From positions 1 to 64,000 of the forward strand of contig CAVEPA010000003.1 of NCBI GenBank assembly GCA_963617485.1: a DNA stretch of 64,000 bases, given 5' to 3'. Below the pieces are notes generated by a model. The model worked only from the letters and a program-made list of their open reading frames with translations. It was not told the DNA's origin and did not search any database. Below are positions 43,525-51,736 of the stretch, piece by piece (the first letter of the stretch is position 1; the number at the start of each line of letters is the position of its first letter). Source of the DNA: UBA1757 sp963617485. Lineage in GTDB: Bacteria > Bacteroidota > Bacteroidia > Bacteroidales > UBA1402. The translations under genes and the position numbers were made by a program.

Positions 43525-44166
43525 TTAGCGGCAAAGTATTTCTGCGAAAAACTCCGGACGGTGAAAGTCGGGCTTTTCGCTTAAGATGGGCTGCCAGGAC
43601 AGATAATGTGCCTGGGTCAGCCCATCGCCGCATTTGTAGAAATTGGCTTTGAGGCGGCAAGCGTCCAGCGAGGCGATGCGGTGCTGGAACAAGCACTCGA
43701 AGGGAAGCACCAGTGCCAGCTCCCAGGCGGTGCGCAGGGGTCGCTCGCCAAAAGGCTCGCGACCCAGGCTGCTCCAGCGTTGCACCATGTCTCTTGTCTC
43801 CTTGTTGGCCCTGGTCCGGCTGTGCCGGTCTTGGCCGCAGCCGATGAGCAACTGGCCGGCGCAGTTGGCTTCGATGTTGTAATACAAGCCATCCTCGGCT
43901 GGGCTGATGAAGCATTCCACACAGGAGTCCGTCCAGATAGGCCCGTTGTCGGCAGCCTCTGCCTTGACGCTGGCTTCTTCCACACGGTAGTGCAGCAGCA
44001 GGGCCTGGTCGTTATAGGAAATCCTGAAGGCCGCCTTGGGACGATAGGGAAAGGCTTGTGGCCAATTACAGCAGGCTATTTCGTTCCAGGTAAGGTCTTG
44101 CTCCTCGAAAAGTTGCGGTAAATCTTCGGGGCGGATGTTGTTTTGGGATAATTTTCTGATAATCAT
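43525..44166 (-). CDS. Carbohydrate-binding family 9-like protein
   Basis: A 213-residue protein without a clear signal peptide, with CBM9-like features: WNEIACCNWPQAFPYRP at the start, RISYNDQALLLHYRVEE, and the strand pair SCVECFISPAEDGLYYNIEAN. These domains form beta-sandwiches found in Bacteroidetes alone or attached to glycosidases; ligand binding is inferred. The gene is monocistronic, with a -7 box at 44206-44199, and converges with the T9SS hydrolase gene. Confidence 0.82.
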   Translation of the reverse strand: MIIRKLSQNNIRPEDLPQLFEEQDLTWNEIACCNWPQAFPYRPKAAFRISYNDQALLLHYRVEEASVKAEAADNGPIWTDSCVECFISPAEDGLYYNIEANCAGQLLIGCGQDRHSRTRANKETRDMVQRWSSLGREPFGERPLRTAWELALVLPFECLFQHRIASLDACRLKANFYKCGDGLTQAHYLSWQPILSEKPDFHRPEFFAEILCR

Positions 44167-44198
44167 CGTGGTTCCGGATTTTGCATCTTACTTGGGTA

Positions 44199-44206
44199 CA
44201 AAGATA
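44199..44206 (-). promoter_or_regulatory. -7 box of the CBM9-like gene
   Basis: Read on the - strand: TATCTTTG (44206-44199), a perfect -7 box. Confidence 0.55.
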
Positions 44207-44247
44207 GTTAAAATAGCCCGTTAACGATTCTTAAAGCATTGCGAAGG

Positions 44248-44279
44248 TTTGCAAGAGCCCTTAGAATATCGTATAATTG
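44248..44279 (+). promoter_or_regulatory. Promoter of the giant T9SS surface protein
   Basis: TTTG (44248-44251), 20 nt, TATAATTG (44272-44279): a perfect -33 box and a -7 box with one mismatch. The A-rich leader is about 55 nt. Confidence 0.7.
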
Positions 44280-44339
44280 CAAGATTTTTGTGGAAAATCT
44301 AGACATAACTAAATACTAACCAACTAAACAACAATTCTT

Positions 44340-47300
44340 ATGAAGAAATTTACTTCTATGTTTTTGTCGGTGGTTATGATGTTGCTGCTGGCCGTTCCTC
44401 AGGCCAAGGCTATCATTACCGACCCCGACGATTACTTGATTTTCGATTCGGGAATTCTGGCGGATTCTACCAACCATGCCGCATTCCTGAATAAGGTGGC
44501 TGCCGCTAACGGTATGATTACCTGGTCTACGGGCGTAGAAATGAAAGCCGGTGGTTACACGGTAGGCCGTAGCTTCGCCGAAGACTATATCGAAGACTAT
44601 GGCTTCAAGCCCGGTACCAAGGTTGCTGACATCAAGAACACGGTCGAAATCGGCGCTTTGGTCATTCCTCAGCGCAAAGATGTTGCCGATGCTTCCGGCG
44701 CAGTAGTCGAACGCTTCTCTACCGACTATGCAGGCTATCTGAAGATGTCGGCCGATGAAAAGAAGCTCCCCTGGACCTACAACAAGGGTGAGAATATCTT
44801 CAAACGTCCCTCAGACTCTATCATTATCCGCGTGCCCAAGACTTGCGACTCTATTTATGTTCAGGCACTGGGTTCCAATACGGGTTATGCCATCATGGCA
44901 TACGAAGTTGGCGTTGGCGAAGTTATTCCTTTGAGCGGCAAGGCCGGTGACTACCATGGTTTCCCCGGTGTGAAGAGAACCAATGCCTACTACAATGGCG
45001 GTAACTGGGGTGCTGTTCGTGAAATTTCTTTCAAGCCCAAGCATGTCGGCCCCGGCGATTCTACCACCATCATCCTTTTGGCTCCTTCCAAGGACAATTA
45101 TGCCGACAACACTAGAAATAACCTGACCCATTTCACCAAGGACAACTCGGCCACCAAGGTCGCTATCTACACCGGCGATAAGATAACCAATGACGACGGT
45201 ACGGTGCGCGACCGCTACGTTACCTGCGAACGTTGGGGTCTGTGGGAAGGCAATACCATCAACCGTATCAAGGTTTACGGCAAAATTGAAAAGGGCGATG
45301 TCCCCGTATTCGACGGCACTCATTCAGCCTTTACCTTCTCTTATCAGCCTAAGAATTCCGGTACGGTAGACCTTACCAAACCTCTGAAGAAGGAAAACGG
45401 CTGGAGCTCGACTTCTTACATCAAGTATGCTTCCGACCTGGGTGTGGTAAGATCGGTGCTTACCGCTTCTTCTTACATCAATCTGGGTTATGACGAAGAC
45501 TTCGACACCTTTGCCGCCAAGCTGAAACTGGTGGGCGCTACGCACGACTCTGTCGACTATACGGTGCCCGATATGCACAACAACTACTTCAATTTGGCTG
45601 CTCCCACTACCGCTTTCCAAGATTTGACCTTGGACTTCGACTATGCACTGCGTGGTAGCAACAATTCTATTATCGTTACCGCTTTTATCAATGGTGACGC
45701 TACTTGCACGGTGCTCGACACGCTCGACAACTCGGCCGACCCCAACAAGCAGATGGCTCACGCCAGCATCGCCATTCCCAACACCTTTGCCAACCAGAAG
45801 AATTTCGTTATCCGCATCATGGTAGGCAAGGGTTCGGTTTCCAGCGCTGCCGAATTCGACATTGCCAACCTTGCCATCAAGGGTTACAAAGACTTCTATG
45901 CCAGCAAAGACGGTGCTGTCAAGGTGGCTTACCTGACACCTGCCGTAGACCGTATCCATGTGATGGACCTCTCTACCACTGCCGACTCTGCAGACAATAT
46001 CCTGCCTTACCTGCTCACGTCTGAAGACTTCACCACCAGCATCATCGCCAAGGATGTATGGAGCACCTTCACCAGCGACGAAGAAGTGGTTGCCGCTTTC
46101 AAAGACTATCAGGTAGTGATGGCCAGCCCCTATATGACGGCCGAAGATTTGTCTTTCGCCAAGGCCCTTATCGGCAAGAAGGCATTCCTCAATACCAATG
46201 CCCAGGCTTTCTTGAATTGGAACCCCAACGCCCAAGCCGTTGCAGAACCGCTTGACAGCGCTATGATTTACGCTGAAGAATTCTTCTATCATCCCGCTTT
46301 CACCAGTCTGGGTCTGAGCGCCGATACCAATGCCGTGCCCAACTTCTTCAACAAGGCTGTGGCCGGTGTCAAGGTTCCCGCTACCGATAAAGCCTACATT
46401 CTGGCTACTCTCAACGCTTCGGGTGCAGCTGCCCTTTACGAGGATTACAGCAATGCCAATGCCAAGTACATCTTCCTCGACATGAATGTTGAGAACTCCA
46501 GAAACATCACCGGCAAGGGTAAGCAGCTGTTGGTTAACCTGCTCAACTATCTGAAGAACGGCGGTAACTTTGCCAAACCTTCGTTCGAACTGATTTCGAC
46601 GGGTGCCATTGTTGAGAACACCGCCCAACTGCTCGATGCCGCCAACTACGACTACGGCGTGCTCAACCAGAAGAGCCCTGTCATCAGCATGAAGACCTCT
46701 ACCGATGCCAACGGTATCTACGACATCACCTCGGGTATCAGCTATGGTGGCAACAGTATCACCTTCCAGCCCAACAGCTCGAGCGACAATGTCATCATCA
46801 AGGGTGCTCTTACCGATACTACCCGCATGAATGTTTCCAACTTGACTTTCAAGAACATCACCTTCCAACAGGCCGAAGGCCAGACCGAACTCATCTCTCT
46901 GAATGCCAGAGTAAAAGCCGGCAGGCCCGCACGTCAGTTCGACAAGATGAGCGGTGAACTCAAGTTCGACGGCTGTAATTTCAGTGGTATCGGTGGCAAG
47001 TTCATCGCTGTAAACGGCGACTCTGTAACGCTGAAAACCCTTACCGTCAACAACTGTCTCTTCGATGGTGCCAATAATCTTGCTTCTTTGGTTACTACCG
47101 AAGGTAATGTGCTGAATTGCAACAAGATTGCCATCAAGGAAAACCGCTTCTACGATGTGGCTACCACGCTCGTCGACTGGAAGGGTGTGGCCAAGATGGA
47201 ATTCGACACCAACGATGAAGACGGCGACGAAGTGCTCAGCATTGAAATTGCCAACAACACTTTCCGCAACAAGACTGCCGCTGCCGCTATGCCGCTTGTG

Positions 47301-49184
47301 GTTCTGCCCGAAAAGCAGCTCTTCGACTCTGTTGCCGTGGTTGTCAACAACAACCTCTTCTACAACACCGGCAAGCTCAATGTCGATCTCTTCCAGGCCG
47401 ATACCGTTACCATCTATCTTTCTACCAAGAAGGATGTGGCCGGCATGGATTCTATCGTAGGTGACACCATCGCTTTCCACTCCAATATCAATCTTGACAA
47501 GAACTATTGCGAAGGTTCCGCTATCTCTTTGAATGCCGGCGAAAACTGGGCAATTGCTCCTTATGCTGCCATCAGCAAGGCCGACCTCGGTATCGAAAAT
47601 ATTTTCGAGGATGCTGAAATGACGCAGATTAGCAAGATGTCGCCGCTCTTTACTGCCGGTGTCGTATCTGGCTTGAACCGCGCCTACATCGGTGCCGCTG
47701 CCAACTATGTGGCTCGTCAGGCTGGCGATGCCACCATCTTTACGGTTAAGAACGCTCAGGAACTGAAGACCGCTCTTGAGCTGGCTATCGGTGGTGATAT
47801 CATCGAACTTGAAACCAACACCGAAGACTCGCTGGGTGTATACCAGATGGGTCAGACCGGCTTTGCCTATCCCACTACCGGCGGCAAGCTGATTATCCGT
47901 GCTGCCGAAGGTCACAAGCCTGTTATTTTCGGTAACATCGCTCCTTCGAACACCGACTTCAAGTTGGACGAACTGCTCATCGACAACCTGACCTTTGCCG
48001 ATCCTACACTGCAAGATTCCATTAGAATCACCGGTTATGGCTCAGACCGCTACTCACCCTTCTACTTCGCAGCTCAGGGCGGTTACATCGGTTTGATGCA
48101 CATCACCAACTCTACCTTCTCCGACTTGGAAATGCAGGCTGCTATCAGAACCAACAAGCCTTACAACACCGGCACCAAGACCGGTCTGTATATCGGCAAG
48201 ATTTTGATGGATTACAACACCTTCAACAACTTCGGTGGTAATACTGCCGACGGTAAGGTGGCCTACCACTTCATCCAGTTCGATGTGAACGCCGACTACA
48301 CGCTTAGCAATTTCACCTTCGTAGAGAACATCGTGAAGAACTTCCACGGTAGCCAGATGTTCAACATCAGCCGTTCGGGCGCTTTGGTTCCCGGCGATTC
48401 TACCATGAACATTGTCATCAGCAACAACGTCTTCTACAAGGTGGGCGGCAATGCTGCTGACAAGTACCGCAACTTCTTGGAATTCAACAAGACTCCCGAA
48501 GGATATACGGTAAACATCGACATCACCAACAACATCTTCTACAAGCGTTGGACCGATGTTGAAACCGGCCAGTATCCGCTCGGTCAGTTGGACCTCTTCG
48601 ATGGTTCTTTGGTGAAGGCTTACAACATCAACATCCTCAAGAACTACTACGAGGGTGAATACTACTACGGTTCGGATGAAACCTATGGTGCCAATCCTAT
48701 GGCCCTGTCTGGCACAGAACCTGAGAACAACCTGGCCCTGTCCGCTACCTCTGCTGTAGAGGTGAACCGCGACAAGGCGCTGACTTGGGAAGACTTCGTT
48801 GACTACTTCATGTTTGACGAAGACACCGAAGACTTTGCAGGCAGCATCGATGCCAACTCGGAATTCTTTACCGCCGGTGTGGCTCATCCTTACAATGCCG
48901 AATACAAGTACATCGGTGTGGCTCTGTGCTACGGTATCGATCCTATCGCCGCTCCTGTGGCTGTAGAAAAGGTGAAGGATGCCGCCAAGTATGTGGTATT
49001 CTCCAACAATGGCAAGCTCTTTGTCAATGTTGCCGAGAAGGCCCAGGCCGACATCTACCATATCAGTGGTGCCAAGGTTGCTTCCAAGGCCCTCGCTGAA
49101 GGTATGAACGAAATCGATAACCTGAGCAATGGCATGTATATCCTGAGCATCGATGGCCAAATGGTCAAGGTGCTGGTTCGATAA
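44340..49184 (+). CDS. Giant secreted surface protein with beta-helix and T9SS sorting domain
   Basis: A 1614-residue exported protein: signal peptide (MKKFTSMFLSVVMMLLLAVP), a beta-sandwich/lectin-like region (residues 30-560), a domain around 560-770 (VVMASPYMTAEDLSF), two right-handed beta-helix regions of the DUF4957/DUF5123 type rich in Asn ladders (LTFKNITFQQAEGQ; ITNSTFSDLEMQ; ITNNIFYKRW) and a C-terminal T9SS domain (about 1535-1614) ending MYILSIDGQMVKVLVR. Beta-helices of this kind bind or cleave polysaccharides; no catalytic residues can be assigned. Codon bias is strong, suggesting high expression. It has its own promoter and terminator. Confidence 0.85.
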   Translation: MKKFTSMFLSVVMMLLLAVPQAKAIITDPDDYLIFDSGILADSTNHAAFLNKVAAANGMITWSTGVEMKAGGYTVGRSFAEDYIEDYGFKPGTKVADIKNTVEIGALVIPQRKDVADASGAVVERFSTDYAGYLKMSADEKKLPWTYNKGENIFKRPSDSIIIRVPKTCDSIYVQALGSNTGYAIMAYEVGVGEVIPLSGKAGDYHGFPGVKRTNAYYNGGNWGAVREISFKPKHVGPGDSTTIILLAPSKDNYADNTRNNLTHFTKDNSATKVAIYTGDKITNDDGTVRDRYVTCERWGLWEGNTINRIKVYGKIEKGDVPVFDGTHSAFTFSYQPKNSGTVDLTKPLKKENGWSSTSYIKYASDLGVVRSVLTASSYINLGYDEDFDTFAAKLKLVGATHDSVDYTVPDMHNNYFNLAAPTTAFQDLTLDFDYALRGSNNSIIVTAFINGDATCTVLDTLDNSADPNKQMAHASIAIPNTFANQKNFVIRIMVGKGSVSSAAEFDIANLAIKGYKDFYASKDGAVKVAYLTPAVDRIHVMDLSTTADSADNILPYLLTSEDFTTSIIAKDVWSTFTSDEEVVAAFKDYQVVMASPYMTAEDLSFAKALIGKKAFLNTNAQAFLNWNPNAQAVAEPLDSAMIYAEEFFYHPAFTSLGLSADTNAVPNFFNKAVAGVKVPATDKAYILATLNASGAAALYEDYSNANAKYIFLDMNVENSRNITGKGKQLLVNLLNYLKNGGNFAKPSFELISTGAIVENTAQLLDAANYDYGVLNQKSPVISMKTSTDANGIYDITSGISYGGNSITFQPNSSSDNVIIKGALTDTTRMNVSNLTFKNITFQQAEGQTELISLNARVKAGRPARQFDKMSGELKFDGCNFSGIGGKFIAVNGDSVTLKTLTVNNCLFDGANNLASLVTTEGNVLNCNKIAIKENRFYDVATTLVDWKGVAKMEFDTNDEDGDEVLSIEIANNTFRNKTAAAAMPLVVLPEKQLFDSVAVVVNNNLFYNTGKLNVDLFQADTVTIYLSTKKDVAGMDSIVGDTIAFHSNINLDKNYCEGSAISLNAGENWAIAPYAAISKADLGIENIFEDAEMTQISKMSPLFTAGVVSGLNRAYIGAAANYVARQAGDATIFTVKNAQELKTALELAIGGDIIELETNTEDSLGVYQMGQTGFAYPTTGGKLIIRAAEGHKPVIFGNIAPSNTDFKLDELLIDNLTFADPTLQDSIRITGYGSDRYSPFYFAAQGGYIGLMHITNSTFSDLEMQAAIRTNKPYNTGTKTGLYIGKILMDYNTFNNFGGNTADGKVAYHFIQFDVNADYTLSNFTFVENIVKNFHGSQMFNISRSGALVPGDSTMNIVISNNVFYKVGGNAADKYRNFLEFNKTPEGYTVNIDITNNIFYKRWTDVETGQYPLGQLDLFDGSLVKAYNINILKNYYEGEYYYGSDETYGANPMALSGTEPENNLALSATSAVEVNRDKALTWEDFVDYFMFDEDTEDFAGSIDANSEFFTAGVAHPYNAEYKYIGVALCYGIDPIAAPVAVEKVKDAAKYVVFSNNGKLFVNVAEKAQADIYHISGAKVASKALAEGMNEIDNLSNGMYILSIDGQMVKVLVR

Positions 49185-49209
49185 CACAATAGCTTAGGCT
49201 TCAATAAGG

Positions 49210-49245
49210 CAGGCCCGCGCTTTTTTGAGCGCGGGCCTGTTTTTG
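49210..49245 (+). terminator. Intrinsic terminator of the giant surface protein gene
   Basis: A 12-bp stem (CAGGCCCGCGCT / AGCGCGGGCCTG), 6-nt loop and T5 tract. Confidence 0.92.
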
Positions 49246-49246
49246 T

Positions 49247-49278
49247 TTTTCGCAGATTGCCAAGATTGCTTAACTTTG
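49247..49278 (+). promoter_or_regulatory. Promoter of the GH43 operon
   Basis: TTTT (49247-49250), 20 nt, TAACTTTG (49271-49278), directly after the preceding terminator. Confidence 0.65.
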
Positions 49279-49337
49279 TCCTTCTTAGAAATTTGTGAAA
49301 TTCTCTCTGAATCAGCATCAAGAAAACAATAACTACT

Positions 49338-50957
49338 ATGAAAAGGAAACTCCTGATTTTGGCTTTTGCCATGGCCGTGCTTGGAATGCAGGCCCAGTAT
49401 GTATCTTCGGTGTGGAAGGCCGATATAGGCGGTGGAAAGTTCCAAAACCCCATCCTCTATGCCGACTATTCCGATCCGGATGTTTGCGCCGGCCCAGACG
49501 GTTATTACATGACGGCTTCGAGCTTCAATTGTGTGCCGGGTCTGCCCATTCTGTTTTCCACCGATTTGGTGAACTGGACCATTATCGCGCACGCGCTCCC
49601 CGTGCAGTACGACGAAGAACACTTTACCTTGCCCCAGCATGGCAACGGAGTTTGGGCACCGGCCATACGCTATCATAATGGCGAGTTTTACATCTATTGG
49701 GGCGACCCCGATTTCGGTATTTATATGATTAAGGCCCAAGACCCGCGCGGTGTTTGGAGCAAACCCGTCATGGTGAAGGCCGGCAAGGGCTATATCGACC
49801 CTTGTCCTTTCTGGGATGAAGATGGCAAGGCCTGGCTGTCGTTCGCTTTTGCGGGCAGCCGCCGTGGGCTGAAGTCTGTCCTTTTGATGACCGAGATGAG
49901 CTACGATGGTTGCCAGGCGCTGGGTCAGGCCCGCATCATCTACGACGGACATCAGGACAATCCTACCATCGAAGGTACCAAAATGTATAAATACGATGGC
50001 CGTTATTATATCTTCTCGCCCGCCGGCGGTGTAGCAACCGGTTGGCAGGAAGTGCTGCGTGCCGACCATCCTTGGGGTCCTTGGGAAGCCAAGACGGTGA
50101 TGGCTCAAGGCAAGTCGCCCGTGAACGGTCCTCACCAAGGTGCCTGGGTACGCACGAGCGAGGGTGAAGACTGGTTTATCCATTTCCAGGACGTTGGCGC
50201 TGTCGGCCGTCTGGTGCATTTGAATCCTATGATGTGGCGTGAAGACGGTTGGCCCGTCATCGGTGTGGACAAAGACGGTGATGGCGTGGGCGAACCCGTG
50301 ACCAAATACCGCAAGCCCAAAGGACTGAAGTCGGTGGTTTGCACACCGCAGGAAAGCGATGAATTCGACCAGGTTGACCTTGGTTTGCAGTGGCAATGGC
50401 ACGGCAACGTACAGCCCGAATGGTATTACATCGACCCGCGCGACGGTGGCCGCATCCGCCTATTTGCCGATGATTGGTACGAACCCAAGCAGTCGTTGTG
50501 GGATGCTACCAACCTTCTGCTGCAGAAGATTCCCGCTCCCGATATGAAGGCTACCACGCTGGTGAAATTCGTACCCAAATCGAGAACTGTCGGCGAACGC
50601 GGCGGTCTGCTGGTGATGGGTATGAACTATGCAGCCCTCAGCCTGGAACAAACTGCCGACGGGTTGGTACTGACCCAGCGTATCTGCCAAAAGGCCGACC
50701 GTGGCGGAAAGGAAACCGTGGTGGCCAGCCAAGCGATGGACAAGAACCAAATCTATATGCGTGTCGGCATCAAAGACGGCAAGCAATGCCAATTCTATTA
50801 CAGCGAAGACGGCAAGAAATTCAAGGCTTTTGGCGAGGCTTTCGACTTGCGTGAAGGCAAATGGATAGGTGCCAAGGTGGGCTTGTATTGTTCGCGTGCC
50901 AATTCTTCCAACGACAGCGGTTGGCTGGAGGCCGAAAACTTCATCATTGGTAAATAA
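49338..50957 (+). CDS. GH43 glycoside hydrolase (beta-xylosidase/arabinofuranosidase-like)
   Basis: A 539-residue secreted enzyme with a signal peptide (MKRKLLILAFAMAVLGMQAQ). The five-bladed propeller carries the GH43 triad: Asp in YADYSDPDVCAGPDGYY, Asp in KGYIDPCPFWDEDGK and Glu in NPTIEGTKMYK. A C-terminal beta-sandwich of about 200 residues (from SDEFDQVDLGLQWQWHGN) is typical of GH43_12-type enzymes. Expected substrates are xylo- or arabino-oligosaccharides. It leads a three-gene operon with overlapping starts. Confidence 0.92.
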   Translation: MKRKLLILAFAMAVLGMQAQYVSSVWKADIGGGKFQNPILYADYSDPDVCAGPDGYYMTASSFNCVPGLPILFSTDLVNWTIIAHALPVQYDEEHFTLPQHGNGVWAPAIRYHNGEFYIYWGDPDFGIYMIKAQDPRGVWSKPVMVKAGKGYIDPCPFWDEDGKAWLSFAFAGSRRGLKSVLLMTEMSYDGCQALGQARIIYDGHQDNPTIEGTKMYKYDGRYYIFSPAGGVATGWQEVLRADHPWGPWEAKTVMAQGKSPVNGPHQGAWVRTSEGEDWFIHFQDVGAVGRLVHLNPMMWREDGWPVIGVDKDGDGVGEPVTKYRKPKGLKSVVCTPQESDEFDQVDLGLQWQWHGNVQPEWYYIDPRDGGRIRLFADDWYEPKQSLWDATNLLLQKIPAPDMKATTLVKFVPKSRTVGERGGLLVMGMNYAALSLEQTADGLVLTQRICQKADRGGKETVVASQAMDKNQIYMRVGIKDGKQCQFYYSEDGKKFKAFGEAFDLREGKWIGAKVGLYCSRANSSNDSGWLEAENFIIGK

Positions 50958-51736
50958 TGAAAAAGAGCACGCTGGTATACGCTTTTTCCGTTTTCTGGCT
51001 CTTGGCGGTGATAGTAATCAGCTATTTCACGCTACGCAGCGAGAAGGCGCGCAATCCCTTTCCCATCGAGTTCGACTATCGGCAGAAGGGTATGGACAGT
51101 TTGCATCTGTCGGTGCCAGTGCCGGATGGCCTCTACGAGCTGCAAGTGGTCTTGGGACATCGCAAGGAGTCCGGCTTGACAACGGTAAAGGCCGGGGCGC
51201 AGCACCTGTACTTGGAAAATGTCTATACAGCTGCCGGCGAATACAGTGGCTATCGCTTTTGTGTGTTCAATCGGGATGCTTGTCTCCATTTGGAGTTCTC
51301 CGGTGCGCATCCGCAGGTAGCCCAAGTGGTAATACGCCCGGCCAGGGCCGATGTTCCGCTGCTCTTTCTCTGTGGAAATGCTGTGGCCGCAGGCCAGCTT
51401 TTGCCCAGCTTTTTCAACTATAAGCTATGTGTGGCCGATTTTGCCGAATCGGGTGAGACGGTTGCCAGTTTTAGCGCTGGCCATTGGCAGACAATCAAGT
51501 CGATGATAAGGCCCGGCGACTATCTGCTGTTGGATTTCGGCCCGGAGGGCCCCAATCAGGCCGATACTTTGAAACAGTTGATGGACACAGTTTGCGCCGC
51601 CGGTGCGACCCCCATTCTGTCCACCTGTCAATCGGCAGCATGCTTGCTGAAAGACTTGCATCAGACCGGCTCGCCCTTGCTGTCGTTCCTGCGCGATGAG
51701 GTAAAAGACAGCACCACCCAATCTGACGGAAAATGA
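50957..51736 (+). CDS. Degenerate SGNH (rhamnogalacturonan acetylesterase-like) protein
   Basis: A 259-residue protein with an N-terminal membrane anchor (residues 5-27). The C-terminal half follows the RGAE-type SGNH pattern (LLFLCGNAVAAGQLLPSFF; SFSAGHWQTIKSMIRPGDYL; GATPILSTCQ). The catalytic residues have been lost: the GDS block reads CGNA, the block-V FGHND reads FGPEG, and the sequence ends before the DxxH motif. It is therefore probably a non-catalytic binding or scaffold protein. It starts within the GH43 stop (TAATG) and overlaps the next gene (ATGA). Confidence 0.65.
   Translation: MKKSTLVYAFSVFWLLAVIVISYFTLRSEKARNPFPIEFDYRQKGMDSLHLSVPVPDGLYELQVVLGHRKESGLTTVKAGAQHLYLENVYTAAGEYSGYRFCVFNRDACLHLEFSGAHPQVAQVVIRPARADVPLLFLCGNAVAAGQLLPSFFNYKLCVADFAESGETVASFSAGHWQTIKSMIRPGDYLLLDFGPEGPNQADTLKQLMDTVCAAGATPILSTCQSAACLLKDLHQTGSPLLSFLRDEVKDSTTQSDGK

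Noticed and set aside
45324..48014. 896-codon open frame antisense to the giant surface protein gene
   Set aside because: Shadow frame produced by the strong codon bias of the + strand gene; no signal, motifs or ribosome site, and the + strand protein has a clear signal peptide and sorting domain.
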